Shown here in pieces: positions 46,326-57,907 of a stretch of DNA of 64,000 bases (positions are counted from its first letter, which is position 1; each line of letters starts with the position of its first letter). The notes under the pieces are model-generated. The model was not told the origin of the DNA. It saw nothing but the letters and a program-made list of their open reading frames with translations, and made no database searches. The stretch spans positions 186,001-250,000 of the forward strand of contig JAGFMI010000012.1 in NCBI GenBank assembly GCA_021030905.1. The letters run 5' to 3'. The position numbers and the translations under genes are program-made. The stretch is from Pyrenula massariospora (lineage: Eukaryota > Ascomycota > Eurotiomycetes > Pyrenulales > Pyrenulaceae).

Positions 46326-47248
46326 TTCTGGCAGGCGCGGTCCGGTGGGACAATGCAGCGAGACGCGACAGGCGGCATACAAACATGGACACAATGCAGG
46401 GCGCCGTTATGCAACGAGTGATGGGCTGCAAGCTCCCAGAAATCGACCGTCCGAGCATCCAAACTCCAGAGAATGCATGGTGAGTACGGAAAATAGTGCG
46501 AAAGATCCTCCTCGCACCCACCGGCTCCTCTACCAGATCGTCGTGTCATCGACTCAGCATCCGCCAACTCCCTCAGCTCACCAGCCGCCCTTCTCAGCCG
46601 CCCAGCAGGTGGCGGCGTTTGCATCAGGGAAGGGCGTGGCGGTGGTGGCGGGAGGCTCGGGGAACGGAGAAGAGCCCGAAGAGCCAATTTCCCAGCAAAA
46701 CCAAGAAATCGCATTTCTGCACGGCTGTTAAAGCGGCGACTGTGGGGATAAAGCTTGTCCTGGTCCGTGCAGCTGCTGGACTTTTGCATCAACGTCATGA
46801 AATGCTCATCGAAAGGCCGGCCTAGGCTACATCGGAGCTACATCGTCATGCCGAGGCTTGCTACTCTACTCTGGGCCTCGAAGCCTGGCTGGCTCCTGGA
46901 GACCAACGCTCCGCATCAACCGCTACGAGCAGTAGCCCCTCAACCCAGGAGGAGCCATGATCGAGCCCCCTCTTCTCGTCCCATGACATCCTCATGGTTA
47001 GGTTCAAGGCTCCAACATGACTCAATTGTCGTCGATTGGGTATTGGACACGACCTTGAGCTGTTTGGCCATCCTGCACACCCATCCACCACGGCAACGTC
47101 ACTCCTCATCCTCCAGAAGTCGGCAAGGATATCCGTTCGAAGAGGAAGATACCTCGCGAACACCGTGTGTCCCGAGATCTCTTCCACAGCTCGAATACGC
47201 CCAGCTGTCTCTGCAAATGCAGGACCTTCCCTCAAGAAATCCTCCTTA
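46326..47248. promoter_or_regulatory. Shared divergent promoter region of carRA and carX
   Basis: The 923 bp between the two start codons contain no supportable gene, although long open frames exist on both strands by chance (46253-46798 minus, 46755-47249 plus). Divergent carRA/carX arrangement is known from Fusarium, where both are light-induced. I could not assign individual binding sites. Confidence 0.6.
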
Positions 47249-49263
47249 ATGAATTCCCTTGAGAAAGGGAACACTCGAGGCGATCAAACCAAACGTGATC
47301 GGCAACATCCGTACGTGAAATGATCATTCGGGTTCGCAAAATACTGAATTGGAACAGTTACCTTGCAGGCAACTTCGCCCCTCTGCATCAGACACAACCA
47401 CTCACACCCTGCTCTTACTCTGGGTCAATTCCCGAGGAGATTCTCGGTGGTGAATATGTTCGAAATGGTGGAAATCCGGTGACAAACGAGGACCTGGGCA
47501 GAGACGCCCACTGGTTCGATGGCGATGGCATGCTCAGCGGCGTCTCCTTTCGGCGAACAGAGAAAGGAGTGCAGCCTGAATTCGTCAATCAGTACATCCT
47601 CACCGACATCTACCTCGCAAGCGTGACTTCACCCTTTCTTCGGATACCGATCCTCCCTAGCATCACCACCCTCGTTAATCCACTGTCGAGTATTTTGAAT
47701 ATAATTTACCGCGTTATAAGAACTATAATAATAGTAATCCTATCTCGTCTACCTGGTTCTCTACAAGCAATCAAAAGAATCAGTGTCGCAAACACCGGAG
47801 TCCTCTACCACGATGGCCGAGCTTTGACAACTTGTGAGAGCGGACCGCCTATGCGAATAGCTCTGCCAGGTCTCGAAACCGTTGGCTGGTTCAACGGCAA
47901 GAAAGCAGAGGGCGAAAGAGATGGAGAAGACGGGGCAGGCTTTGGGGGAGATGGTCTCCTAGGGTTTATGAAGGAGTGGACGACGGCACATCCTCGAGTT
48001 GATCCTCGGACTGGAGAGTTGTTACTATTCCACTCTACCTTCGCACCACCTTACATCCACTACTCAACCATTCCAGCTTCTCATCCCCCCACATTACCGT
48101 CTTCACCTCTAGATATGCCAACACGACTTCTCAATGCCGCAGTCCCCGGTGTTTCCTCGGCTAGAATGATGCACGACTTCGGCGTCTCATTTAATCACAC
48201 CATCATTATGGATCTTCCTCTCTCTCTTGACCCTTTCAATCTCGCCAAGAACAAGCCTGTCGTCTCCTACGATCCAAACGGCCGATCTCGCTTTGGCATC
48301 TTCCCCCGCTATCAACCTGACCACATCCGCTGGTTTGAAACCGACCCCTGCTGCATCTTCCACACAGCCAATGCATGGGATGAGACCATCTTTGACCATT
48401 CAACTAAAAGCTTCGGCACGGTCTCTGTCAATATGCTTGCCTGTCGTCTCACCTCTGCCAGCCTCGTCTTTACAGCCGGAAATCTCCCAGTCCCTGTCCC
48501 ACCAGTGACTTCATCCTTTGCTTCCCAGGAGGAAGAGCAATGCCGTCTTTATTACTACCGCTTCTCACTCTCACATAAAACGCAAAACCTTATAACCGAC
48601 CAATTCGCGCTCTCCCGCATCCCCTTCGAGTTTCCCTCTCTCCGTGACGACAAATCGATGTCTGCCGCCCGCTACATCTATGGCTGCAGTGTTTCGCACG
48701 GCACATTTTCTGCCGCGCTTGGACGAGCTGTCAAGATTGACCTGCTCGTCAAGATCGATGCTAAGACGCTGGTTGCGAGGGGAAGGAAAGATCCTGCCAA
48801 GCATCCGAGGAAGTGCATCGATAATCGCTCTACAGGCGAGATTCTTGCGTCAACTGACCCAAATGATCCGATCAAAGCATTCCGCCTCCCGCCAAATCAT
48901 TACGCTCAGGAACCGCGATTTGTGCCACGGCGAGACGGGATCTCTGAAGACGACGGTTGGCTACTAACGTATGTCTTTGACGAATCGCAGCTTGAGGCTG
49001 ATGGGTCGTGTTCGCGAACAGCGAAATCCGAGTTATGGATTATAGATGCGAAGGACATGAAGAATGTTGTGGCGAAAGTGAAGCTACCCCAACGGGTGCC
49101 ATATGGCCTACATGGAAATTGGTTCAGCGAAGAGCAAATCATGAGGCAGAGGCCATTTGAAAGAGCGAGGACTTTGCCGCGACCATCGAAGGAAGGTCAG
49201 GGTCGGAGTTTGAGTGATACTTGGATGAGAGCTAGGAGGAGGATTGAAAGAGCTGTTGGTTAA
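47249..49263 (+). CDS. carX: Carotenoid oxygenase making retinal
   Basis: Two exons, 47249-47310 and 47358-49263, join in phase 2 across a 47-nt intron (GTACGT...GGAACAG), giving 655 residues. The splice yields RQHPYLAGNFAPLHQTQP, the family's usual N-terminal block; the unspliced frame from the ATG at 47320 lacks HPY and was rejected as the start. The four iron-binding histidines expected of carotenoid cleavage dioxygenases are visible in FAPPYIHYS, DFGVSFNHTI, DPCCIFHTANAWDE and PYGLHGNWF. The enzyme cleaves beta-carotene symmetrically to retinal, the chromophore of the rhodopsin in the same cluster. A hydrophobic insertion (RVIRTIIIVILSRL) may touch the membrane. The frame is intact. It is divergent to carRA. 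Confidence 0.95.
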
Positions 49264-50211
49264 TACAGATACTTTTTGGTGGCAGATGTTGGATATACCC
49301 CGGATCTGGTTAGGACGTAATTGGGTGTGTATATAGTGGTATAGCTAAATCGGAGTATATAATCCAAAAAATTTTGCTCAAGGACCACTAACCAAACCCT
49401 TACTAAGGACTGTGGCACCTTTCGACGCCTTAATGATCTTCTCCATGACAAAATTTTCGTCTTAACCTCAAATCAGTTGGAAGACGGAGGCATGAGACCT
49501 AGTCTTGCAAATACAGAGTACTAGTTGTGCTTTAACATGTCTACTTTCTATCGTGAAAGCTTCATGCTAGCAACGCAACGCTGCTATCAGCAAGAAATGA
49601 CTGATCCCTCGGCTGTAGTGTGCTACTTGTTGCTGTCTCATCGGTTCATTCGGTCAGATGCTCGAGACGTAGGGAGAAGGGCCACTAAATGCACGCTCGG
49701 AGGATTTTATTCTCAGAAGAAAAGTGCAGAAATGGAAAAGAAATCCGACGTCTACTTAAGTTTTAACCGTCGTGTTCGGCTAATCTTAAAGCCATCACCC
49801 TTGGCCCTCTTACGCGTTCCGCATCTTATTGAGGTTATTTCTAAGAATAAAATCTGCCCCTGTGACTCTACCCGATCCTGCTCGGATCCTCACTACTTAC
49901 GTTTTCTATTTCGCACAATCCTACCGACACCTGTATCGAGTCGGTGGCTGACTCTTGTAGCTAAAGAAGGTTATGTAGCGCCATGCAGAGTTGCCATGTT
50001 CGAGCTTACGGTCCGACAAGGCCGGATGATAGAAGTCGCTGATACGGCGTCGCTACCAAAGGATTTAGCAGCGGTTCAGTCACCTAGTCTCATTGTCTTT
50101 TAAAGTGTTCCACCTAAACATGTACAAGCTTTTCTCTATTTCCACTATTTCGTTCTTTGTCTCACTTTACTTATTTCTATCGTCAGTACGGCGGCTAATC
50201 TCGAAGTCTAA
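49264..50211. other. Intergenic with an unsupported 192-codon frame
   Basis: A plus-strand frame at 49525-50103 has no recognised domain, no clear start context and average composition, so it was not called a gene. The end of the region is the probable promoter of the following membrane protein. Confidence 0.45.
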
Positions 50212-51914
50212 ATGACTGCGTTCACTCTTGATTACCAATTGAAGCGACCGTATCCATTCAAATGGCTGCCTTGGACCGTTCTCGTCGGAGGTCTTGCTTC
50301 AACAATATTCTTTTCTGTCGTTAACTATGCTACAAACGGCTTTTACATGGGGTCAGGTTGATCGGCGGTTCCAAGACCCGAGAGGCTAATTTCTAAAAGC
50401 ACAAGTTATACTGTGAACCCTAACCGTACTATGCATGATGAGCGATGGTATCAGAAAGCTCCTTGGTCCTGGTCGAATAGTGTAGGTAGAACTAGTGCAG
50501 GGTTGCGATCACATTCTTACATTGGCTTCGCAGTTCAAAGCCGATTGTCAAGCTCTAAATCTCGCAGTGGGGACTCGTGGGTCAACCATCCCGTCTCTGT
50601 CGAATACAAATAACGATATTTCATTAAGGTTTCTTTACCACAAATCTAGGGCTTTCTCATACAGTTCAAGGAGAATTCAATGATGTAAAGCAAGATGGAA
50701 CACGGAGTAACTTTGCTGCCGTCCCATACCTTAACAACAACTTAGAGGATTGCAAGACTCGTTCACTTCGAATCAAGCTGGAACGTCTTGATACCTCTGT
50801 TGGATCTGGACAGTGGTATTCATGGCGCAACACCAAGGCGACTGCGACAACGACGTGTCAAATTCCCGCAGCAAACCCGCCCTACATAATCAACGTCACC
50901 ACGTACTACGACTCATATCCTACCGAATTTGACGCGTTTGTTGAGCTCGACTCTCGGACCCAGTCTAGCATCTGGTGGGGCGCACACCTGCTTGCAATGT
51001 GGTTCAAAGCGCTTCGAGCTCAGGTGTCCTTCGCTTCGGACCCAGATCTCACGTATGACTGGGGCGATATCACCATCTGGTTCGATCATTCTAAAGCAAT
51101 CAACGATTTCGACTTCGTAACTTACACTGGCTCTTTCGGCATGAGTGATGGTAGCCTTCGCTGGCTAAGTCATGACCCAAATCCGTTGAAATTCCAGCCA
51201 CTGTCATATTGGAACAATACGCCTTCCATCCAGCCATATCTTCCACAGCAGATCGACGGGTTTGCAAAGGCTCTGTATTCAACAATCCAAGTTGATCTAG
51301 GTCAATCCAACCAAACAAATGTTCTAACTAATCCCACCCTCCTGCAATACTATCTCGCCGGATCCTTCGACGTGAATCGCGTCAACGACAGCGTCAGTAC
51401 CTTCAACATCACCTCTAACTGGGTCCCTGAAGGGGTTCCCGCAGACAAGAGCTACCAGGTAATGACCGCGAACAACGCAATGGGCCTGTTGGGATCCAAG
51501 CCAGCGCAGATCTACACACAATACTCTTGCCAGGTACCAAAGCAAAAGGATGGCGCTTCACTGTTCGTGTCCATTTTGATTGGCGATCTCGTCTTCCTGC
51601 AGGCCTTGTGGTCACTTTTTAAATGGGTTTGCGATTGGTGGCTGGAGAAGAAAGATCCGATGGCGATGGCTTGTAAGGAATGTGCAGGACGCAGCGCTGA
51701 TAGCCGGTTGTATGGGCTTGTTGGTATGTCGAAGCAGGAGAGGAGGGACTCGGAAGATAGTGAGTCGACGGGGGCGCTGTTAAGGCCAAGAAGGCACCAA
51801 CGTGGTGAGAGTCATGACCAGCATTCAGGGAGTGGCTCACGCGGAGAGAATGTGGAGAGTTCACCCGAACGGTCTCCTCTGGGTCGACAGGCCTATAGAC
51901 ATGAGACTGTATGA
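50212..51914 (+). CDS. Membrane glycoprotein of unknown function
   Basis: Four exons, 50212-50351, 50400-50481, 50534-50576 and 50629-51914, with phases 2, 0 and 1, give 516 residues. A short cytosolic N-terminus (FTLDYQLKRPYPFKWLPW) precedes a first membrane helix (TVLVGGLASTIFFSVVNYA). The large outer part has cysteines and many N-glycosylation sequons, with FFTTNLGLSHTVQGEFNDVK and YNIINVTTYYDS-like strands. A second membrane helix follows near the C-terminus (FVSILIGDLVFLQALW), then a charged cytosolic tail (EQERRDSEDSESTG-like). This matches a fungal family of plasma-membrane proteins that I recognise by pattern but that has no known function. The exon structure was fixed by phase and continuity. 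Confidence 0.75.
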
Positions 51915-52751
51915 GGAGCTTCTTGGATGAAATTAGGTCTAATTTATAACATGTTAGTCACCATGGCAGGTCCAAAAACGCCCACCGAAGTCCAGTCTTA
52001 GTCGTATGCTGAAAATCTATCGAGGTCAGGTCTGGCCATCTCGTGGTGCTTTTGGAGCTCTGTAGGTCGGTGATTTGGTGTTGAATCAGATGGGCTTTAT
52101 TACGTGGTCTGTTTGTTAGACGGATTATGGGGGATAGTTGTCTTCCTTCCCGGGCTTATGGTCCCATCGAGAAGGGCACTTCTGTGCGCATTGGTGAGAG
52201 CTTTTCTTGTTTACGTGAATCAATATAGGGTTCTTGAATAGGATCTATCTGGAGATCACCTATCCTGGTACAACCGTCCCTATGTCTTAGGGGGGTGGTT
52301 TCTGCGAAGGACCGCGGTTACACGTCCCTAGAGTGACGTTTACGCAGGCCCTTCGGCCTTGTGGGGGAACCCTTATAGTGGGTCTTCTCGGCAGGTTAGG
52401 CATGCCTAAAAAATATGGAGGCTTTTGTACCATGATATTCTGAGTTGAGCTACGAGTAAAGGGCCTCATTCTTTTCAACGCTGCTTCTCATAGTGTATTT
52501 CTCCTGGTAATAATACTGATGATCCTAAAGGCGGACACGTCGTGGCTTAGGGAGACATGATTTCTGCGGTCATCCATTTGGGGATAGCCTTCTCAGCTGT
52601 TGCATGAACGTGGGGGTGCATCCAGCCTTACCAATCGCCTTCTACCACAGAAATATTGTTTTGCCGCTCGCGGCGGCCATTTCATCCAAATGGAGACCTA
52701 CTGTAAGATCAAAAGCTCCTACACTCACATTCTAAATGCGAGGTTGTGAGC
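51915..52751. other. Intergenic with an imperfect inverted repeat
   Basis: Around 52305-52360 an imperfect inverted repeat (AAGGACCGCGGTTACACGT against the reverse of ACGTTTACGCAGGCCCTT) flanks CCCTAGAGTG. It might be a small mobile-element relic. No gene seen. Confidence 0.35.
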
Positions 52752-55700
52752 ATGGCCGTCCCGTTCGGGTTCTCCGTCGGTGATTTCGTCGGAGCTGCCA
52801 GTGAGTTACTTTTCGAAGCATCACCTCGCGGAATGGATAAGGCTGAACAGCGACAGATCTCATCAAAAAAGTCCACAAAGCTTTCAAAGATGCTGGAGGG
52901 GCGTCAACACAATATCAGCACGTACAGCTTCAGCTGAGGGCTCTTCAAGCGATTCTCTCCGAGTTAGAGAAAGTGCAGCCTACAGAAGGTGAACTCGATG
53001 TCGTGAACGCGCTTCGCTATGTGGCACTCACTTGTCAACTACCGCTTCGAGACTTTATGGCAAAGGTTGAAAGATTCGAAGAGTCTCTCGGACCGTTCGC
53101 AGCGGCCAGCTCTTTGCGCGCTCGTGCTCGAAAAGCTCAATGGGGCATCTCAATGGCCGAAGAAGTGCAGAGACTTCATGTTATATTGACCGGTAATATC
53201 ATGTCACTAGTGCTTCTAATGCAGTCCCAGAGCCGGTAAAACACGAGTGAAATCAATGAGAAGTCGATAGCTAACATTTAAGTCAGCGCGAATGACTGTC
53301 GGAGGGAGACAGAGCGCCGCAAAGAGTATGACCAGTTGCTTGACTACATCCGGCGGCAATGCGATGAAACCACACAATCAGCAAGCGAGGCTCGTGCTAC
53401 ACGTCAAGAAATTCAGGTACATCACGATGCAACAAATGCCCGCTTGGAGACTGTACAATCATCTACCGACCAAATTGCCTCGAAAATCTCGAGTCATCAA
53501 CGATCTCAGCGACGCGTCGCTCAGTCACTATTGGCTGCCACAGAATATAACTCCCGCTCGCTGAGGCAAATTGTTGACAGAAATACGTCGAACCATGAAA
53601 TTCTTCTTAGTATTCAAAAGAAACTGCCTCAAGCTCTTGGAACAGCCCCCACCGCATGCTTCGTATTCCTAGATGCACTCTCTAGACCATATCAATTGGA
53701 CTACAACATCTTTGGAGATTGGAAGGTATGAATTGACTCATCCAAAGGTGACAGCCTAATGTCTGCGTAGTTGTTCGAAGCATTCCTGAAACGTCGATTT
53801 GAGACATTACCAGGCGAATCGATGGTAAATAAAATGCAATATCGACTAACAATAGGGGAGACCCACCAGAACCCCGTCAACAATTGTACTTGGAGTCACC
53901 TCGTATTTCCCGGCTCGAAGATCAAAATGTCTGTCATTTTATCAAACGTTCGATTGCAGGCTTCAAAGTGTCCGCGACCAAATTGTGGCAGTATCATGGA
54001 TCTTGATGTCAATACACGGGGGCGATCCGTGTGGTATGTCAATTGCACCCATTGACAACGCATTTCGACTTATTTTCATAGCGTATCATGCCATCTTTCC
54101 TTTGAACTAGAGTCCCCCGACATCGAGAATGTAACCGGAATATCTCAGACGCAGGAACAACTCAACGCTGTTGAGCGCCAGCAAGCGCAAGACCAGCTAC
54201 ATTTATTTGGCCTGCAGAGAGCACCACCACACTTTCTTACAGATGCTCCGACATCCCCAGACCACTTCATAGACCGATTTCAAGAAATTCAGGAGCCATT
54301 ACCAGAAAATGCATCTTCAACTCCGCTTTCAATTGAGCAAGTGAGTCAGATTCGCAAAAACTCCGAGCTAAATGAGGATTCGCAAAACTCGATGCTCAAC
54401 GTGCAAGCTGAGACTATCCGAGAGAATGCAACTGGCGCAAAGTCTCGAGACGTCAGGCAGTGGATTGCTGAGACTCCCGTGGACTCTCTTTGGCCTGGCC
54501 GGCCCTCCGACGTGTTTCTAGAAAACAACGATCTTGACGAAGAGCTAGGGAATCTCGAAAAATTAAGAGATGTTACCTTCATAAGCGATGCTGCAGTTGA
54601 TCCACGTACTCAATCCCTCGATATCAAATCCTGGGTAGACCTTGAGCCCAAAGTATGGCCATTTTGCCGGAAGATTCAAGACAAATATCCTCACATCCTA
54701 CCGTATCTTGTAAACCGCTTTGCGATCTGCAACTGCCATCGAAACGAACGACTTCGTGATACTCGGCGGAAGAATGAGGCCAAAAGACGCTCTAATCGCA
54801 TAAAAAGAGAAAAAGTTAAAACCGAAAGATCTCAAGCTCGATTGGATGCCAATCTTGCCAGCTGCAGTCATTGCGGTATCAGAACGTCTAGGATTTCTAT
54901 GGTAAGACACCCAAACTCGCTGGCACTGCTAATATGCGTGGGCTGCGCCACATCCGCCTATCCGGAAGTCTTGCAGCGCTATCGGGACCGCGCAGGCAAA
55001 GATGCTTTGAGGGCCGCAGAGATGTCTCACGCAACGAGTGGAGTACTAGGAGAGACGAATAACATCGACTACGACCTGCGAAAGCAAATGTACCAAGACA
55101 GCTCTGCCCAGTCCTCTTCGGAAGCGCAATCGAAAAATCTAGTGAGAGTTTCCCCGTCGCCGCACCGCAGTTCCTCGGTATGCTCGGCCAGCTCCAGTAT
55201 GAATTCATCACTTCGAGGGCGAGAAGACCTCGACTCCAGCTACCAGACACCGGACATCCCGCCATCTTCCAGTGACATATCTCTAGTATACGAGATAGAG
55301 GACAGTGGTCCCGTACTGCCCCCACCTAGACCCAATCAGCCGGACATGCCGCAGTCTGTTTGTGACATCTGCGGTGATGATCGGACGGTGGAGACGAAAA
55401 AGGAGTGGCAGTGAGCCGAGATCTAACATCCTTGTACATGACTAAGCTAACTGCTGATTAGGAAGCATGTGTTACAGGATCTTGAACCATACGCCTGTCT
55501 CGACGAGAGTTGTCCTTATCCGTCAAAGACATACCCGTCTATCAAATCGCTTAGACACCACATGCAGACGGATCATGAAATCGACTCCTCAAAGTCAGAC
55601 CGTGGAGCTAAATGCCCAATTTGTGGGGTTATCATCTTGCTAAGAAATGACTGGGGTCTACTTCAACATGCAAAAGGTCATATGCAAGATATCTCCTATG

Positions 55701-56314
55701 TCGTTATACCACGAGAATACGACCAGTGGGCTTTCTATTCCGAATCCTCCGATGACATTAGTGAGAAATCAAACAATGTCCTCTCTAGTCAAATGCAGAA
55801 CCTTATATCATCACCTACTCTATTTCCAAATTACGTAGCAGAAGCAATCAAAGTCGTTGCTAACGGACTAGGCGAATGGTACGAGCTGAAAAATGAATTT
55901 CTCATCCGGCCCGAGGAGATGCAATGGTTCTACAGAAACTTCCCCCAAATCATGGAGCTATATCCTTGGCACAAGATCTTTGATATCGAAACGTCAAGCA
56001 TCTCAAGGCTTTATCGTAGCTTCGACATAGAGTATTGTCTCATACCAGGTACAAAAGTACCGGGGCTAACACATTACGGCTTTCGGGAATGGTGCCAACT
56101 CCTACTTTCTGCGCATCCACAACAAGAGATCCGACGCTTGTACAGTGTCACTGTGTTGTTGAGGAAAGGCATGCCTTGGGCTTTGAGAACAAATCTCAGG
56201 AGATGGATCAACTCAGACACGTGCTTGACTTTGCTTGGAAATAATCAGATCCAGGCACGTCTACGACAGGCATTCGCTGAGCATTGCCAAGTTTATATTG
56301 CCAAGGCGCGCTGA
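52752..56314 (+). CDS. Large STAND-type N-terminus / ubiquitin-like / zinc-finger fusion protein
   Basis: Six exons, 52752-52800, 52851-53235, 53287-53725, 53771-54033, 54082-55410 and 55462-56314, with consistent phases, encode 1105 residues. The start MAVPFGFSVGDFVGAA and following helices (ALRYVALTCQLPLRDFMAKV) match the N-terminal domain of fungal STAND/NLR-like proteins. A coiled region leads to FVFLDALSRPYQLDYN and a ubiquitin-like domain of fungal type (LFEAFLKRRFETLPGE to FPGSKIKMSVILSN, about 292-355). Zinc-binding sites follow: CPRPNC...CVSCH (about 360-382), CSHCG...CVGC (about 639-668), CDICG (about 810), CLDESC with HHMQTDH, and CPICG with QHAKGH. The C-terminus (LGEWYELKNEFLIRPEEM, PGLTHYGFREWCQLL) resembles a fungal domain I know as DUF7514. 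The role is probably intracellular signalling; no NACHT or kinase domain is present. Confidence 0.85.
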
Positions 56315-57208
56315 AAGGAAGATCTTACCCTCCGTGATACCCAAAACAAATCAGTCCGCTTGATTGATTGAAACTCTTCATCGATCGACGGTCTTGCGTC
56401 AACGGTCCTGTGAAGTTCATTCTCGGAAATATCCGTATCATGATGATCTCGTACCGTCGGCTGCAGAAACTGTAAGAAAGATTAGGAATCTGAATCAAAT
56501 TCACTGGAAGCTGCAATAATACAGAGCCGCGGAAGTTTCTGTCATTTCAGGTCGGCTCAATGATGTTTCATGTCGCATACAGTGGTGTTCAACTAGCCTA
56601 TGCTACCTCAACATTATACAGCATAAATATAAGATGCATATTCTTAATATCATAGATCCAGTACAGCAAAAAGGTCTGAAATTGTAGTATTAGAGAAGAG
56701 ACTAACACGCGGGGAATCCCTTCCTCAAAGTTCCTCTCCGTCTGTTTTCCTTCTCCCCTCCATTATTGCCAAAACAGATTTAAGACAAATATACAATCAA
56801 CCACCAATATCTATAGATAAGTGTGAACTCCTGGTAGACATCCTCGCGCTCCTCCTCACGCTCCTCCACAAGTACCTACGCTGATACTTCGCAGTATTAA
56901 TCAAAACCTTTGCTCATCTGCTACCGCTCAGACCTTACAGCGTGTACGTGTCAAAGGCTAACGAGGAGCGAGAAGTGAAATAGACAGTATTTATGCCTGA
57001 TTTATCGTGAAACAAGCATCACTTATGCCAGCCAAAGGCATAGCTGTCTACCATTCTGACTAGCAGCTATATATCTCAGCATAACTAGAACAGGTGCACA
57101 TGGCTTACCCACTAAGGGAAGACTATAGAAAATCTGTCTCCCGAGAAGCGTTTCGGCGTGCGCTGCCACTTACAGACAGATCTCTAGATCATTTCTTTGA
57201 TTCAAAAA
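56315..57208. other. Intergenic with degraded repeat
   Basis: Rather A+T-rich, with the second copy of the degraded repeat near its start. No intact gene seen. Confidence 0.5.
56574..56666 (+). repeat. Degraded dispersed repeat, copy B
   Basis: Counterpart of the segment near 5384-5476. Of about 37 differences counted by eye, about 17 are G-to-A or C-to-T relative to copy A, which fits RIP in this copy. The shared reading frame keeps QWC, YLNI and QH..K. Confidence 0.4.
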
Positions 57209-57907
57209 TCACTTATCTTTTAAACCCAGACCTATCAAAGCATAAGAACCTTCTCCTATTAGGTGTTCGGAAACCACCTTGACAGCCGTGTCAGATAGGA
57301 CATCTTCATTCTCTTGCAGCATGAATTTTCTCACCGGACCGTCCTGCTCGCCATCCAGAGCCACAAAGGTGCTGCTTGGGGTCTTCACAAAACATATGTA
57401 GTGATATTCGACCTCCTCTTGCGGAGGCGGAGATGAAGTTGAACACAACTCAAGTGCATCAGAATATGCCGTCTCTGATTCCGTTGAAGTGTTGATGATT
57501 CGTTCCCGATCTGCTGGGCTGCTGCTGATGAGACAGTCGAGGAACGAATTCGGCACTATCGCGGGATGAACATAGTTTCCCATACCGCCATTGTTCAGTG
57601 AAGGCGCATACCAATAAATGGAGGAATATTACATAAAGTATGAAGTATTGCAAGCGTTGTCGATAGTCTGTTTTAGCCAGACAACACTCTCCACTTTTAA
57701 TTAGGCTGACGGTGTCACACCGCTTTCTTTAGCTAGTACGGGCACCGGGTCCGGATATATAAGAATCAAACCTAATACGGGCCGGGGGATCGATTTGACC
57801 GCTTCAGGATCGAGGGAGAAAATATCGAAGAATTCTAGTGCATCATAGCCTCTGAGATTCTACAAAAGATGATTGAAAACATCGGGATTTGACTCAAAGG
57901 GATCCAT
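57209..57907 (-). pseudogene. Ubiquitin C-terminal hydrolase (UCH, YUH1/UCHL-like) pseudogene
   Basis: From an ATG the frame reads MDPFESNPDVFNHLL, a TAG, then NLRGYDALEFFDIFSLDPEA and VKSIPRPVLGLILIYP, the N-terminal block of UCH enzymes. After a second stop (TAA) comes VVWLKQTIDNAC with the catalytic cysteine context, then another stop, and in a shifted frame SLNNGGMGNYVHP continuing to the end. The 3' part keeps VEYHYICFVKTPSSTFVALD (catalytic His and Asp regions) and ends GLGLKDK. The gene therefore covers nearly the whole family length but carries at least three stops and a frame change. Two stops look like C-to-T changes (CAG to TAG, CAA to TAA), suggesting RIP of a duplicated copy. An active paralogue is expected elsewhere in the genome. 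Confidence 0.85.

Noticed and set aside
46253-47274. Several open frames between carRA and carX
   Set aside because: They overlap on both strands, have no domains and lie in the divergent promoter of two confidently called genes.
47320-47357. ATG at 47320 as the start of carX
   Set aside because: Splicing 47311-47357 out restores the family block HPYLAGNFAP from an ATG at 47249 with matching phase; the unspliced N-terminus lacks it.
49525-50103. 192-codon open frame after carX
   Set aside because: No domain, weak start context and no splice or family evidence; may be chance.
52287-52478. Open frame over the inverted repeat at 52.3 kb as a gene
   Set aside because: Short, no family features, and the sequence is better explained by the imperfect inverted repeat.
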